A program made the translations under genes and the position numbers. Below the pieces are notes generated by a model. It did not search any database. It was not told the DNA's origin and saw nothing but the letters and a program-made list of their open reading frames with translations. 64,000 bases of DNA from DATKPA01 sp051955985 (lineage in GTDB: Bacteria; Planctomycetota; Phycisphaerae; WQYP01), in assembly GCA_051955985.1 (NCBI GenBank), contig JBQCGD010000138.1, positions 1-64,000 of the forward strand, given 5' to 3'. Positions within the stretch are counted from its first letter, which is position 1; each line of letters begins with the position of its first letter. Below, piece by piece: positions 1 through 8,003 of the stretch.

Positions 1-125
1 GCATGACGGCGGTGGTTTCGAGCGGCGGCGGATCCGTGGCGACCGCGACGCCGGAACCGACCTCCCTGGCGATGCTGGGACTCGGGGCCGTCGGGCTCCT
101 GAGCCGCCGGCGGAAGCAGAAGTAA
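1..125 (+). CDS. PEP-CTERM protein, C-terminal end (partial)
   Basis: Only the last 40 codons are inside the window, frame starting at base 3 and ending with TAA at 123-125. The end reads as a PEP-CTERM sorting signal: the tripeptide PEP (in TPEPTSLAML), a short hydrophobic helix rich in Leu, Gly and Val, then the basic cluster SRRRKQK. Such tails are recognised by exosortase-type systems in the inner membrane of Gram-negative, biofilm-forming bacteria including planctomycetes. The function of the missing N-terminal part cannot be judged. A strong terminator follows at once. Confidence 0.85.
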   Translation, partial: MTAVVSSGGGSVATATPEPTSLAMLGLGAVGLLSRRRKQK

Positions 126-136
126 GCGTTGATTGC

Positions 137-176
137 GGCCGCCGGAGCCTTCGGGCTTCGGCGGCCTTTTTTTTTT
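137..176 (+). terminator. Rho-independent terminator of the PEP-CTERM gene
   Basis: A 13-bp stem (GGCCGCCGGAGCC with GGCTTCGGCGGCC, one G-T wobble) closed by a TTCG loop is followed by ten T residues. It lies 12 bases after the stop codon. Confidence 0.93.
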
Positions 177-389
177 ACCAATTTGGGGGCAGCAGGAGGG
201 GAAGCGACCGGCGAAACGATTCGCCGGGTCGTTGGGAGACAGAGAAAGAAGAGTCGCGAGCACAGGTGGCCCTTTGTATTCGGGAGCGAAAGGGCGGCCG
301 TCTGGCGGCTCTTTTTTTTGCTGTGGCAGGCTGGCGCAGCGATGTGGGGGCGCTGTGTTGCGAGGTTTGCGATCAGGAGAAAGGTTTTG

Positions 390-1565
390 TCAGCGGCGGG
401 TGCGGTCGCGGTAGGCGGAGGGGGTGGTTTTTTCGGTGCGTTGGAAGAGGACGCTGAGGTATTCGGGGGTGCCGGCGGCGACGCGGGCGGCGATGGATTT
501 GATGGGGAGGTCGGTGGTGGCGAGGAGGAGTTTGGCGCGTTCGATGCGGCAGCGGAGGATTTCGGCGTGGGGGGTGCGGCCGAGGGCGCGGCGGAAGCGG
601 GTTTCGAGGGAGCGGCGGGAGAGGGGAAGGTGGTGGAGGAGGGTTTCGACGGTGATGCCTTGGCAGGCGTGGTCGCGGATGAAGCGGAGTGCGGCGGCGA
701 TGTCGGGGTCGGGGATGGCGAGGGCGTCGGTGGAGCGGCGGGCGGAGAGGCCGAGGGGCGGGACGAGGCGCATGCCGGGGGGAATTTTTCGGCCGGCCAT
801 GAGTTGGTCGAGGAGCTGAGCGGCGAGGAAGCCGATGCGGCGGGTGTCGGGGGCGACGGAGGAGAGGGGTGGCTCGGAGAGGGAGCAGCGGACGGCGTCG
901 TCGTCGACGCCGATGACGGCGACTTCGTCGGGGATCTTGATACGGGCGGCGCGGCATGCGTCGAGGAGTTGTTGGCCGAGGAGGTCGTAGCAGGCGAAGA
1001 TGCCGACGGGTTTGGGGAGTTTGCGGAGCCAGGCGATAAGTGAGGTGCGGTGGGCAGACCAGGAGCGGGCGTGGGAGAGGCGGAGGGGGCGGATGCGGGC
1101 GTGGAGGCGGAGGTTGGCGGCGTTGGCGAGTTGCTGGAAGGCTGCGTGCTGCCAGCGGACCCAGCGGTAGTTGGAGACGCCGCAGAAGCCGAGGTTTTGG
1201 AAGCCGCGATCGCGGAGGTGGTGGAAGGCTAGCGCGGCTTCGGCGCGGACGTCGGAGTGGACGGCGGGGTGATTGGGGAGGAGTTCGGCGGCGCTGAGGT
1301 CGACGAGGGGGCGGCGGAGGGAGAGGGCGGCGCGGGCGGCGGCGGGGGATTCGGCGCGGATGAGGAGGCCGTCGGGTTTCCAGCCGCGGAGGTGTGCGGC
1401 GGGAGGATGAGCGCGGGTGGATTCGGGGAGGAAGATGGACCAGTGGGCGTGGGATTGGACGTAGTCGGCAATGCCAGCGAGGAGGCCGCGGGAGTAGGCG
1501 TTGCTGGTTTCGATGAGGAGTGCGACACGGGGCGGGGCGGAGGGGATGGGGCGGGTCGGGGGCAT
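390..1565 (-). CDS. XylR-type transcriptional regulator (LacI-like sensor + AraC HTH)
   Basis: 391 residues. Residues about 12-270 resemble a periplasmic-binding-protein sensor of the LacI/GalR kind (start PRVALLIETSNAYSRGLLAG; later VAVIGVDDDAVRCSLSEPPLSSV, typical of XylR). Residues about 285-388 form an AraC-type double helix-turn-helix (RFIRDHACQGITVETLL, then SRRSLETRFRRALGRTPHAEI and IKSIAARVAAGTPEYLSVLFQR). This architecture is that of XylR, a sugar-responsive activator in known cases. Here the gene is divergent from a hydroxyproline-degradation operon, with 155 bp between them, so its ligand may be hydroxyproline-related or may belong to another regulon (inference). The coding strand is C-rich because the plus strand here is extremely G-rich. 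Confidence 0.9.
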   Translation of the reverse strand: MPPTRPIPSAPPRVALLIETSNAYSRGLLAGIADYVQSHAHWSIFLPESTRAHPPAAHLRGWKPDGLLIRAESPAAARAALSLRRPLVDLSAAELLPNHPAVHSDVRAEAALAFHHLRDRGFQNLGFCGVSNYRWVRWQHAAFQQLANAANLRLHARIRPLRLSHARSWSAHRTSLIAWLRKLPKPVGIFACYDLLGQQLLDACRAARIKIPDEVAVIGVDDDAVRCSLSEPPLSSVAPDTRRIGFLAAQLLDQLMAGRKIPPGMRLVPPLGLSARRSTDALAIPDPDIAAALRFIRDHACQGITVETLLHHLPLSRRSLETRFRRALGRTPHAEILRCRIERAKLLLATTDLPIKSIAARVAAGTPEYLSVLFQRTEKTTPSAYRDRTRR

Positions 1566-1648
1566 AGGGGTAGGATATTTCGGGGCGGTAAATAATGGAA
1601 GGTGGGATGCGCAATATCGCAGGAGCGGGGGAGCGGGCGGGAGGTACT

Positions 1649-1666
1649 ATTGTGTGCAATCGATTG
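1649..1666. promoter_or_regulatory. Candidate operator: two overlapping palindromes
   Basis: The divergent intergenic region contains ATTGTGTGCAAT (1649-1660, 4-bp arms) overlapping the perfect palindrome CAATCGATTG (1657-1666). It is the only relatively AT-rich dyad between the regulator and the operon, so it is a plausible binding site for the XylR-like protein. No experimental support. Confidence 0.45.
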
Positions 1667-1678
1667 ACGAGGTGAACA

Positions 1679-1706
1679 ACTTGGCCGACGAGGGCGTCGG
1701 CCCCAC
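1679..1706. repeat. 28-bp hairpin repeat, copy 1
   Basis: Contains the perfect stem GGCCGACG/CGTCGGCC with loop AGGG (1683-1702). The whole 28-bp unit recurs without a mismatch at 54858-54885. This copy sits just upstream of the ribosome-binding site of the operon's first gene, so it would form a hairpin in the 5' leader. Confidence 0.8.
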
Positions 1707-1720
1707 TTTGAGGAGAATCT

Positions 1721-2641
1721 GTGGTCAAGTGGAAAGGTGTGTTTCCGGCGGCTTGTACGCAGTTCAGGAGTGATCAGTCCCTTGATGTGGGCGCGACGCT
1801 GCGGCATTTGGATGGGATGATCGGGGCAGGGGTGCATGGGGTGGTGATGCTGGGGACGGTGGGGGAGAATTGTTCGCTCGAGTATGGGGAGAAGGTGGAA
1901 TTGTTGAAGGCGGTGGTGGGGCATGTGGGAAAGCGCGTGCCGGTGTTGACGGGGGTGGCGGAGTATACGACTTCGCTGGCGTGCCGATTTGCGGAGGATG
2001 CGCGGAAGGCGGGGGTGGATGGGTTGATGGTGTTGCCGGCGATGGTGTACCCGTCGGATGCGCGGGAGACGGTGGTGCATTTCAAGGCGGTGGCGGGGAG
2101 CACCCCGCTGCCGATCATGATTTACAACAATCCGGTGAGTTACAAGGTGGATATTTTGCCGGAGACGTTTGGGGAGTTTGTGGGGGTGAAGAACATTGTG
2201 GCGATCAAGGAGTCGAGCGAGGATCCGCGGCGGATCACGGATATTCGGAACGCGGTGGGGGATCGGTTCACGCTGTTCTGCGGGGTGGATGACCTGGTGA
2301 TGGAGTCGTATGTGCTGGGGGCGGAGGGGTGGATCAGCGGGCTGGTGAATGCGTTTCCGGGGGAGAATCGGTTGTTGTGGGATTTGCTGGAGGCGGGGGA
2401 TTTTGCGCGGGCGCGGGAGGTTTATCGGTGGTATACGCCGCTGCTGCATCTGGATACGCATCCGAAGCTGGTGCAGTACATCAAGCTGGCGGCGGCGGAG
2501 TGTGGGTTTGGGACGGAGGTGACGCGGGCGCCGCGGCTGGCGTTGGTTGGGGAGGAGCGCGAGCGGGTTTTGAAGTTGATTCGGGGGGCGATGGCGACTC
2601 GGCCGGGGGGACGTAAACATGAAGGGCACGAAGGGATTTGA
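1721..2641 (+). CDS. DapA-family pyrroline-4-hydroxy-2-carboxylate deaminase (probable)
   Basis: 306 residues, (beta/alpha)8 dihydrodipicolinate synthase family. Visible hallmarks are the GTVGE segment (residues about 45-49), the YNNP motif with the catalytic Tyr at about 135, and the Schiff-base Lys at about 163 in AIKESS. The family covers several lyases, but a neighbouring hydroxyproline epimerase, D-hydroxyproline dehydrogenase and semialdehyde dehydrogenase point to the deaminase that turns 1-pyrroline-4-hydroxy-2-carboxylate into 2-oxoglutarate semialdehyde with release of ammonia. The GTG start is chosen because AGGAGA lies 4 bases upstream. First gene of the operon. The substrate is inferred from context. 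Confidence 0.88.
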   Translation: MVKWKGVFPAACTQFRSDQSLDVGATLRHLDGMIGAGVHGVVMLGTVGENCSLEYGEKVELLKAVVGHVGKRVPVLTGVAEYTTSLACRFAEDARKAGVDGLMVLPAMVYPSDARETVVHFKAVAGSTPLPIMIYNNPVSYKVDILPETFGEFVGVKNIVAIKESSEDPRRITDIRNAVGDRFTLFCGVDDLVMESYVLGAEGWISGLVNAFPGENRLLWDLLEAGDFARAREVYRWYTPLLHLDTHPKLVQYIKLAAAECGFGTEVTRAPRLALVGEERERVLKLIRGAMATRPGGRKHEGHEGI

Positions 2642-2682
2642 CACAGAGACGCACAGAGGACACAGAGGGCACAGAGACTACG
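2639..2682. repeat. CACAGAG-type simple interspersed repeat
   Basis: Between the first two operon genes lies a run of near-repeated CACAGAGGA units. A similar run occurs at 17744-17774, and a GAACCACGGAG variant lies inside the GH52 gene at 56371-56438. It does not carry a terminator, so the operon is probably read through. Confidence 0.6.
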
Positions 2683-2716
2683 ACGAGAGTTTGAGAGTTG
2701 AGATTTTTGAAGGTGG

Positions 2717-4309
2717 ATGATGCAGTCGGGAATTCATGCCGTTTTGATTGGTGGGCGGTGGCGGGAGTCGGAGCGGGTGGGGGAGTTTCGGGCGGTGAAT
2801 CCGGCGACGCGGGGGGAGTTGGGGGAGACGTATCCCGTGAGCGGGTGGGGGGACTTGGAGGGGGCGCTGGCGGCGGCGAGTGCGGCGGCGGGGGTGATGC
2901 GGGGGATGGGTGGGGAGCAGATTGCTTCGTTTTTGGAGGGGTATGCGGGGGCGATTGAGGAGGATGTGGAGCGATTGGCGGGGGTGGCGGCGGAGGAGAC
3001 GGGGTTGGCGGTGAAGCCGCGGTTGGCGGAGGTGGAGTTGCCGCGGACGGTGAATCAGTTGCGGCAGGCGGGTGCGGCGGCGCGGGAGGGGTCTTGGCGG
3101 AAGGCGACGATTGATACGAAGATTCCGTTGAGGTCGGGGTTGGCGCCGCTGGGGGCGGTGTGGACGATTGGGCCGAACAATTTTCCGTTTGCATATAACG
3201 GGGTGGCGGGCGGGGATTTTGCGTCGGCGATTGCGGCGGGGAATCCGGTGATTGCGAAGGGGCATCCGTTGCATCCGACGACGACGCGGCTGTTGGCGGA
3301 GCATGCGCATCAGGCGGCGATGGCGGCGGGGTTGCCGACGGGGGCGGTGCAGATGATTTATCATGTGGAGGCGGAGGTGGGGCTCAAGTTTGTGGCGGAT
3401 GGGCGGTTAAAGGCGATTGGGTTTACGGGGAGCCGGGCGGGGGGATTGGCGTTGAAGGCGGCAGCGGATCGGGCGGGGAAGTTGTTTTTTGGGGAGATGT
3501 CGAGTTTGAATCCGGTGGTGATTTTGCCGGGGGCGATTGCGGAGAATGCGAATGGGGTTGCGGATCAACTGGTGACGAGCGTGACGGTGGGGGCGGGGCA
3601 GTTTTGCACGAAGCCGGGGTTGGTGTTTTTGGTGAAGTCGGGGGGGACGGAAGGGTTTGTGGGGGTCGTGCGGGCGAAGTTGGCCGCGGCGGCGGCTGGG
3701 GTTTTATTTTCGGGCGCGGGGCAGGCGAATGTATTGAAGGCGGTGGAAGCATTGAAGGCGGCGGGGGCGGAGCTGGTGCTGGGCGGGGCGGGGAATGAGG
3801 CGGGCGGGTTTGGGATTTCGAACACGTTGCTGCGGACGACGGCGGCGAAGTTCCTGGGGGATCCGCAGACGTTTCAGACGGAGGCGTTTGGGAATGCGAC
3901 CCTGATGGTGGTGGCGGAGAATGTGGAGGAGATGTTGCGGGCGCTGGAGAGGCTGGAGGGGAATTTGACGGGGTCGGTTTATTCGGCTTCGGGCGGGAGC
4001 GAGGAGAGCGCGTATGCGGCGACGGCGGGGATTCTGCGGCCGCGGGTGGGGCGGTTGCTGAACGACAAGATGCCGACGGGGGTGGCGGTGTCGTCGGCGA
4101 TGAATCACGGGGGGCCGTTTCCGGCGACGACGCAGCCGCACTTTACGGCGGTGGGTTTTCCGGCGGCGATCGGTCGATTCACGCAGTTGGAGAGTTACGA
4201 CAACGTGCGGTCGGCGCGGTTGCCGGTGTGGCTGCGGGACAAGAATCCGACGGGCAGGATGTGGCGGATGATTGACGGGCAATGGACGACAGGGGATGTG
4301 ACGCGATGA
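2717..4309 (+). CDS. 2-oxoglutarate semialdehyde dehydrogenase (NADP-type ALDH)
   Basis: 530 residues, aldehyde dehydrogenase superfamily, close to the NADP+-dependent 2-oxoglutarate semialdehyde dehydrogenases. Seen are the GPNNFPFAYN segment and NADP-site Lys in AGNPVIAKGHP (about 175-181), the Rossmann turn GFTGSRAGG, the general-base Glu in FFGEMSSLNP, and the catalytic Cys in AGQFCTKPG. It would oxidise the semialdehyde made by the DapA-like enzyme to 2-oxoglutarate, the last step of hydroxyproline catabolism. ATG 2717 or 2720 is possible; AAGG just upstream favours 2720 on spacing. Its end overlaps the start of the next gene in an ATGA quartet. Confidence 0.92.
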   Translation: MMQSGIHAVLIGGRWRESERVGEFRAVNPATRGELGETYPVSGWGDLEGALAAASAAAGVMRGMGGEQIASFLEGYAGAIEEDVERLAGVAAEETGLAVKPRLAEVELPRTVNQLRQAGAAAREGSWRKATIDTKIPLRSGLAPLGAVWTIGPNNFPFAYNGVAGGDFASAIAAGNPVIAKGHPLHPTTTRLLAEHAHQAAMAAGLPTGAVQMIYHVEAEVGLKFVADGRLKAIGFTGSRAGGLALKAAADRAGKLFFGEMSSLNPVVILPGAIAENANGVADQLVTSVTVGAGQFCTKPGLVFLVKSGGTEGFVGVVRAKLAAAAAGVLFSGAGQANVLKAVEALKAAGAELVLGGAGNEAGGFGISNTLLRTTAAKFLGDPQTFQTEAFGNATLMVVAENVEEMLRALERLEGNLTGSVYSASGGSEESAYAATAGILRPRVGRLLNDKMPTGVAVSSAMNHGGPFPATTQPHFTAVGFPAAIGRFTQLESYDNVRSARLPVWLRDKNPTGRMWRMIDGQWTTGDVTR

Positions 4310-5691
4310 CGATGACGGGAACACGGGACGAGCGGCTGCAGTTTCAGAAGAATTTTTCGGCGAGCGAGCTGACGGGGCGGCGGCGTCAGGCGATGCGTGC
4401 GATGGGGGGCGGCCTGGCGGTGGTGGCGGCGGCGACGGAGGTGCCGGGGTTTGATCCGGTCCGGCAGAGCAATGATTTTTATTATTTGACGGGGGTGGAG
4501 AGTCCGCATGCGTATTTGACGATGGATGCTTCGACGAAGAAGTGCGTGTTGTATTTGGCGCCGCGGGATGAGAAGCATGAGAAGTCGGATGGGCCGACGT
4601 TGAGTGCGGAGGATGGGGCGTTCGTGCTGGCGCGGACGGGGATCGACGAGGTGCGGCCGATCTCGCAGGTGGTGGCGGATCTGACGGGGATTGAGGGGCA
4701 GATCTGGACGATGCGGGCGCCGGCGGAGGGGGCGCGGCAGTGCCAGGACACATTGCGGCATTTCCAGAAGGCGATTGCGGCGGATCCGCTGGACGGACGG
4801 ATGCCGCGGGAGCATCACCTGGTGGGGAAGTTGTCGGCGCTTTCGCCGCGGGCGGAGTTCCGGGATCTGTCGGCGATTGTGCACCGGATGCGGTTGATCA
4901 AGTCGCCGGCGGAGGCGGCGGTGATGCGGATTGCGGGGAAGCTGACGGCGCTGGCGACGATGGAGGCGATGCGTGCGACGCGGCCGGGGGTGACGGAGTT
5001 TCAGCTCGGGGCGGCGGCGGATTATTTCTTTCAGATCAACGGGGCGCAGGGGGCGGGGTATCGGCCGATCATCGCGACAGGGGCGAACATCTACATGATG
5101 CATTACTGGCGGAACAATGCGGCGCTGGAGGAGGGGTCGCTGGTGCTGTTCGATTATGCGCCGGATTACAACTATTACACGTCGGACATTGGCAGAATGT
5201 GGCCGGCGGGCGGGGCGTATTCGGCGGTGCAGCGGGAGTTGTACGGGTTTGTGCTGGAGCATCACCGGGTGCTGCTGGAGGAGATTCGCCCGGGGCGGAT
5301 GAAGAAGGAGGTGCTGGCGGCGGCGGCGGAGCGGATGTACGGGGTGGTGGAGAAGACGCGGTGGTCGAAGGAGATTTACCGGGCGGGGGCGAAGAAGCTG
5401 CTGGAGAGCGAGCGGCCGTTGAGTCACGGGGTGGGGATGCCGGTGCATGAATCGGCAGCATGGGCGGATCGGCCGATGGAGCCGGGGCTGGTTTTTGCGG
5501 TGGATCCGGAGCTGGTGATTCCGGAGGAGGAGTTGTACATCCGGGTGGAGGACACGGTGCTGGTGACGCCGGACGGGATTGAGAATCTGACGAGCGAGTG
5601 TCCGCGCGAGATGGAGGAGGTGGAGAAGTTGATGCGGGGGCCGGGGATTTTGCAGAGTTTTCCGGCGGTGCATCGGAATCCGGGGAGATGA
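4306..5691 (+). CDS. Xaa-Pro aminopeptidase-type M24 metallopeptidase
   Basis: 461 residues. An N-terminal AMP_N-like domain (about 10-150, with SNDFYYLTGVESP) is followed by a pita-bread M24 domain. The five metal ligands of the family are recognisable: Asp in DYAPDYNYYTSDIG (two), His in HGVGMPVHES, Glu in FAVDPELVIPEEE and Glu in IRVEDTVLVT. Aminopeptidase P enzymes cut Xaa-Pro bonds, and some cut Xaa-Hyp. Its place inside a hydroxyproline operon suggests that it frees the substrate from short peptides (inference). The start at 4306 is used because it overlaps the upstream stop codon, a typical coupled arrangement. Confidence 0.9.
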   Translation: MTMTGTRDERLQFQKNFSASELTGRRRQAMRAMGGGLAVVAAATEVPGFDPVRQSNDFYYLTGVESPHAYLTMDASTKKCVLYLAPRDEKHEKSDGPTLSAEDGAFVLARTGIDEVRPISQVVADLTGIEGQIWTMRAPAEGARQCQDTLRHFQKAIAADPLDGRMPREHHLVGKLSALSPRAEFRDLSAIVHRMRLIKSPAEAAVMRIAGKLTALATMEAMRATRPGVTEFQLGAAADYFFQINGAQGAGYRPIIATGANIYMMHYWRNNAALEEGSLVLFDYAPDYNYYTSDIGRMWPAGGAYSAVQRELYGFVLEHHRVLLEEIRPGRMKKEVLAAAAERMYGVVEKTRWSKEIYRAGAKKLLESERPLSHGVGMPVHESAAWADRPMEPGLVFAVDPELVIPEEELYIRVEDTVLVTPDGIENLTSECPREMEEVEKLMRGPGILQSFPAVHRNPGR

Positions 5692-5693
5692 GG

Positions 5694-6629
5694 ATGCAGC
5701 GGATTGAGGTGATCGACAGTCATACGGGCGGGGAGCCGACGCGGGTGGTGGTGTCGGGTGGGCCGGATCTTGGGAGCGGGACGCTGGCGGAGCGGCGGGT
5801 GCGGTTTCGGGAGCTGCATGATGCGTTTCGGTCGGCGGTGGCGAATGAGCCGCGGGGATCGGATGCGATGGTGGGTGCGTTGCTGACCCCCCCTACCGAT
5901 GATTCTTGCGCGGCGGGGGTTATTTTTTTTAACAATGTGGGGACGCTGGGGATGTGCGGGCATGGGACGATCGGGCTGGCGGTGACGCTGGGGTATCTCG
6001 GGCGGATCGGGGCGGGGGTGCATCGGATTGAGACGCCGGTGGGCGTGGTGGCGGTGGAGTATGACAGGAGGAATGGGGCGGCGATTGAGAATGTGGCATC
6101 CTATCGGCATGCGAAGGATGTGGTGGTGGAGGTGCCGGGGGTTGGGCGGGTGCGCGGGGATGTGGCGTGGGGTGGGAATTGGTTTTTCCTGGTGCAGGAG
6201 CATGGGGAGGTTTTGCGGCGGGAGAATATTGAGCGGTTGACGGTGGTGACTTCGCGGATTGCGGAGGCGCTGGCGGCGCAGGGGATCACGGGGAAGGGCG
6301 GGGAGGTGATTGATCATGTGGAGTTGTTTGGGGCCGCGGAGGGGGCGGGGAATGATTCGCGGAATTTTGTGTTATGTCCGGGGAAGGCGTATGACCGGTC
6401 GCCGTGCGGGACGGGGACATCGGCGAAGATGGCGTGTTTGTATGCGGAAGGGAAGTTGAAGCCGGGGGAGGTGTGGCGGCAGGAGTCGATCTTGGGGTCG
6501 GTGTTTGAGGGGTCGATCCGGGTGACCGATGGAATCGTATTTCCGCGGATCCGGGGGACGGCGTATGTGACGGGGGAGGGGACGTTGATTGTGGATGCGG
6601 CGGATCCTTTTGCGATGGGGATACGGTGA
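5694..6629 (+). CDS. 4-hydroxyproline 2-epimerase (proline racemase family)
   Basis: 311 residues. It begins with the family signature RIEVIDSHTGGEPTRVV. Both catalytic cysteines are present, at about 88 (LGMCGHGTIG) and about 238 (SPCGTGTSA), which marks an active racemase/epimerase rather than the Cys-to-Thr trans-3-hydroxyproline dehydratase. Length fits hydroxyproline epimerases. It should interconvert trans-4-hydroxy-L-proline and cis-4-hydroxy-D-proline, the first step of the pathway. ATG 5694 is preferred because GGGGAG lies 6 bases upstream; ATG 5688, overlapping the previous stop, is possible. Confidence 0.93.
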   Translation: MQRIEVIDSHTGGEPTRVVVSGGPDLGSGTLAERRVRFRELHDAFRSAVANEPRGSDAMVGALLTPPTDDSCAAGVIFFNNVGTLGMCGHGTIGLAVTLGYLGRIGAGVHRIETPVGVVAVEYDRRNGAAIENVASYRHAKDVVVEVPGVGRVRGDVAWGGNWFFLVQEHGEVLRRENIERLTVVTSRIAEALAAQGITGKGGEVIDHVELFGAAEGAGNDSRNFVLCPGKAYDRSPCGTGTSAKMACLYAEGKLKPGEVWRQESILGSVFEGSIRVTDGIVFPRIRGTAYVTGEGTLIVDAADPFAMGIR

Positions 6630-7762
6630 TGGGGGCGAACGGCGCGGAGATCATCGTTGTGGGGGCGGGGATCGTAGGGGCGGCGGTGGCGGAGGCGCTG
6701 GCGCTGGAGGGGCGGCGGGTGATGGTGATTGATGGCGGGGTGGTGAGCGGCGGAGCGACGGGGGCGGGGATGGGGCACATTGTGGCGATGGATGACTCAC
6801 CGGCGCAGTTGGCGTTGACGGGGTATGGGCAGCGGTTGTGGGACGAAAGGGGAGAGCAGTTGCCGGCGAGCGGGGAGCGCGTGGTGTGTGGGACGCTGTG
6901 GATTGCGGGGGATGAAGAGGAGATGGCGGAGGCGCGGCGGAAGCTGGAGGTGTATCAGCGGTGCGGGTTGAAGGCGATGGTGGTGGACGGAAAGGCGTTG
7001 CGGTGGGCGGAGCCGGAGTTGCGGGAGGGGCTGGCGGGCGGGCTGTTGGTGCCGGGGGATTCGGTGGTGTATCCGCCGCCGATTTGTGCGGCGATGCTGG
7101 AGACGGTGAAAAGGAGTGGCGGGGAAGTGGTTCTTGGGAAAAGGGTTGCGGGGATGACGGGGCGGGGAGTGCGGCTGGCGGATGGGAGCGTTCTTTCGTG
7201 TGAGTATGCGGTGAATGCGGCGGGGGTTGGGGCTGCGCGGTTGACGGCGGGGTTTGAGGTGCGGCCGCGGAAGGGGCATCTCGTCATCACGGATCGGTAT
7301 CCGGGGTTTGTGCGGCACCAGTTGGTGGAGCTGGGGTATTTGAAGTCGGCGCATTCTTCGACGGGGTCGAGCGTGGCGTTTAATGTGCAGCCGCGGCCGA
7401 ATGGGCAGGTGTTGATTGGGTCGTCGCGGCAGTTTGGGGAGGAGTCGGGGGCGGTGGATCATGGGATTTTGTCGCAGATGCTGCGGCGGGCGATGGAGTA
7501 CATGCCGGGGATTTCGGGGCTGTCGGCGATACGGTGCTGGACGGGGTTTCGGGCGGCGACGCCGGACAAGCTGCCGTTGATCGGGCCGCACCCGGAGGAT
7601 GGGCGGTTGTTTCTGGCGACGGGGCACGAGGGATTGGGGATTACGACGTCGCTGGCGACGGGGCGGCTGGTGGCGGATTTGATGGCGGGGCGGGAGACGG
7701 CGATTGCGGCGGGGCCTTATTTGCCGGCGCGGTGTTTTGCGGGGGCGAGCGTTGGGCACTGA
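6629..7762 (+). CDS. D-hydroxyproline dehydrogenase, DAO-type FAD subunit
   Basis: 377 residues, D-amino-acid oxidase fold. The FAD-binding glycine motif is VVGAGIVGAAVAEAL near the N-terminus, and the C-terminal flavin motif is in GHEGLGITTSLATGRLVADL. Together with the next two genes it matches the heteromeric D-hydroxyproline dehydrogenases (DAO-like, 2Fe-2S, and FAD/BFD-like subunits). It oxidises cis-4-hydroxy-D-proline to 1-pyrroline-4-hydroxy-2-carboxylate. The ATG overlaps the epimerase TGA by one base; GTG at 6626 is an alternative. Confidence 0.9.
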   Translation: MGANGAEIIVVGAGIVGAAVAEALALEGRRVMVIDGGVVSGGATGAGMGHIVAMDDSPAQLALTGYGQRLWDERGEQLPASGERVVCGTLWIAGDEEEMAEARRKLEVYQRCGLKAMVVDGKALRWAEPELREGLAGGLLVPGDSVVYPPPICAAMLETVKRSGGEVVLGKRVAGMTGRGVRLADGSVLSCEYAVNAAGVGAARLTAGFEVRPRKGHLVITDRYPGFVRHQLVELGYLKSAHSSTGSSVAFNVQPRPNGQVLIGSSRQFGEESGAVDHGILSQMLRRAMEYMPGISGLSAIRCWTGFRAATPDKLPLIGPHPEDGRLFLATGHEGLGITTSLATGRLVADLMAGRETAIAAGPYLPARCFAGASVGH

Positions 7763-8003
7763 GCGCGTCGAGTTCACGTTTAATGGGCGGCGGATGACGG
7801 CGGTGCGTGGGAGCACGGTGGCGGGAGCGCTGTTGTCGAACGGGATGATGGGGTTTCGGCAGTCGGTGTCGGGGGAAGAGCGCGGGCCGGTGTGCGGGAT
7901 GGGGACGTGTTATGAGTGCCGGGTGACGATTGATGGGGTGGCGCATCGGAAGGGTTGCCAGGTGGAGGTGGTGGAGGGGATGCGGGTGGTGAGCGATGCG
8001 TGA
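7752..8003 (+). CDS. 2Fe-2S subunit of D-hydroxyproline dehydrogenase
   Basis: 83 residues. A small ferredoxin-like (2Fe-2S)-binding protein of the HcnA/SoxA-N kind: the cluster Cys pattern is seen in PVCGMGTCYECRV with a fourth Cys in KGCQ. A TTG start at 7752 is chosen because homology starts there, GGGGGCGAG precedes it, and no in-frame ATG is near; it overlaps the upstream gene by 11 bases. It should pass electrons between the two flavin subunits. Confidence 0.87.
   Translation: MGTERVEFTFNGRRMTAVRGSTVAGALLSNGMMGFRQSVSGEERGPVCGMGTCYECRVTIDGVAHRKGCQVEVVEGMRVVSDA

Noticed and set aside
5598..5693. Longer start for the epimerase gene
   Set aside because: The extra N-terminal residues are encoded within the peptidase gene and do not resemble the family; the protein clearly begins at the conserved RIEVIDSHTGG block.
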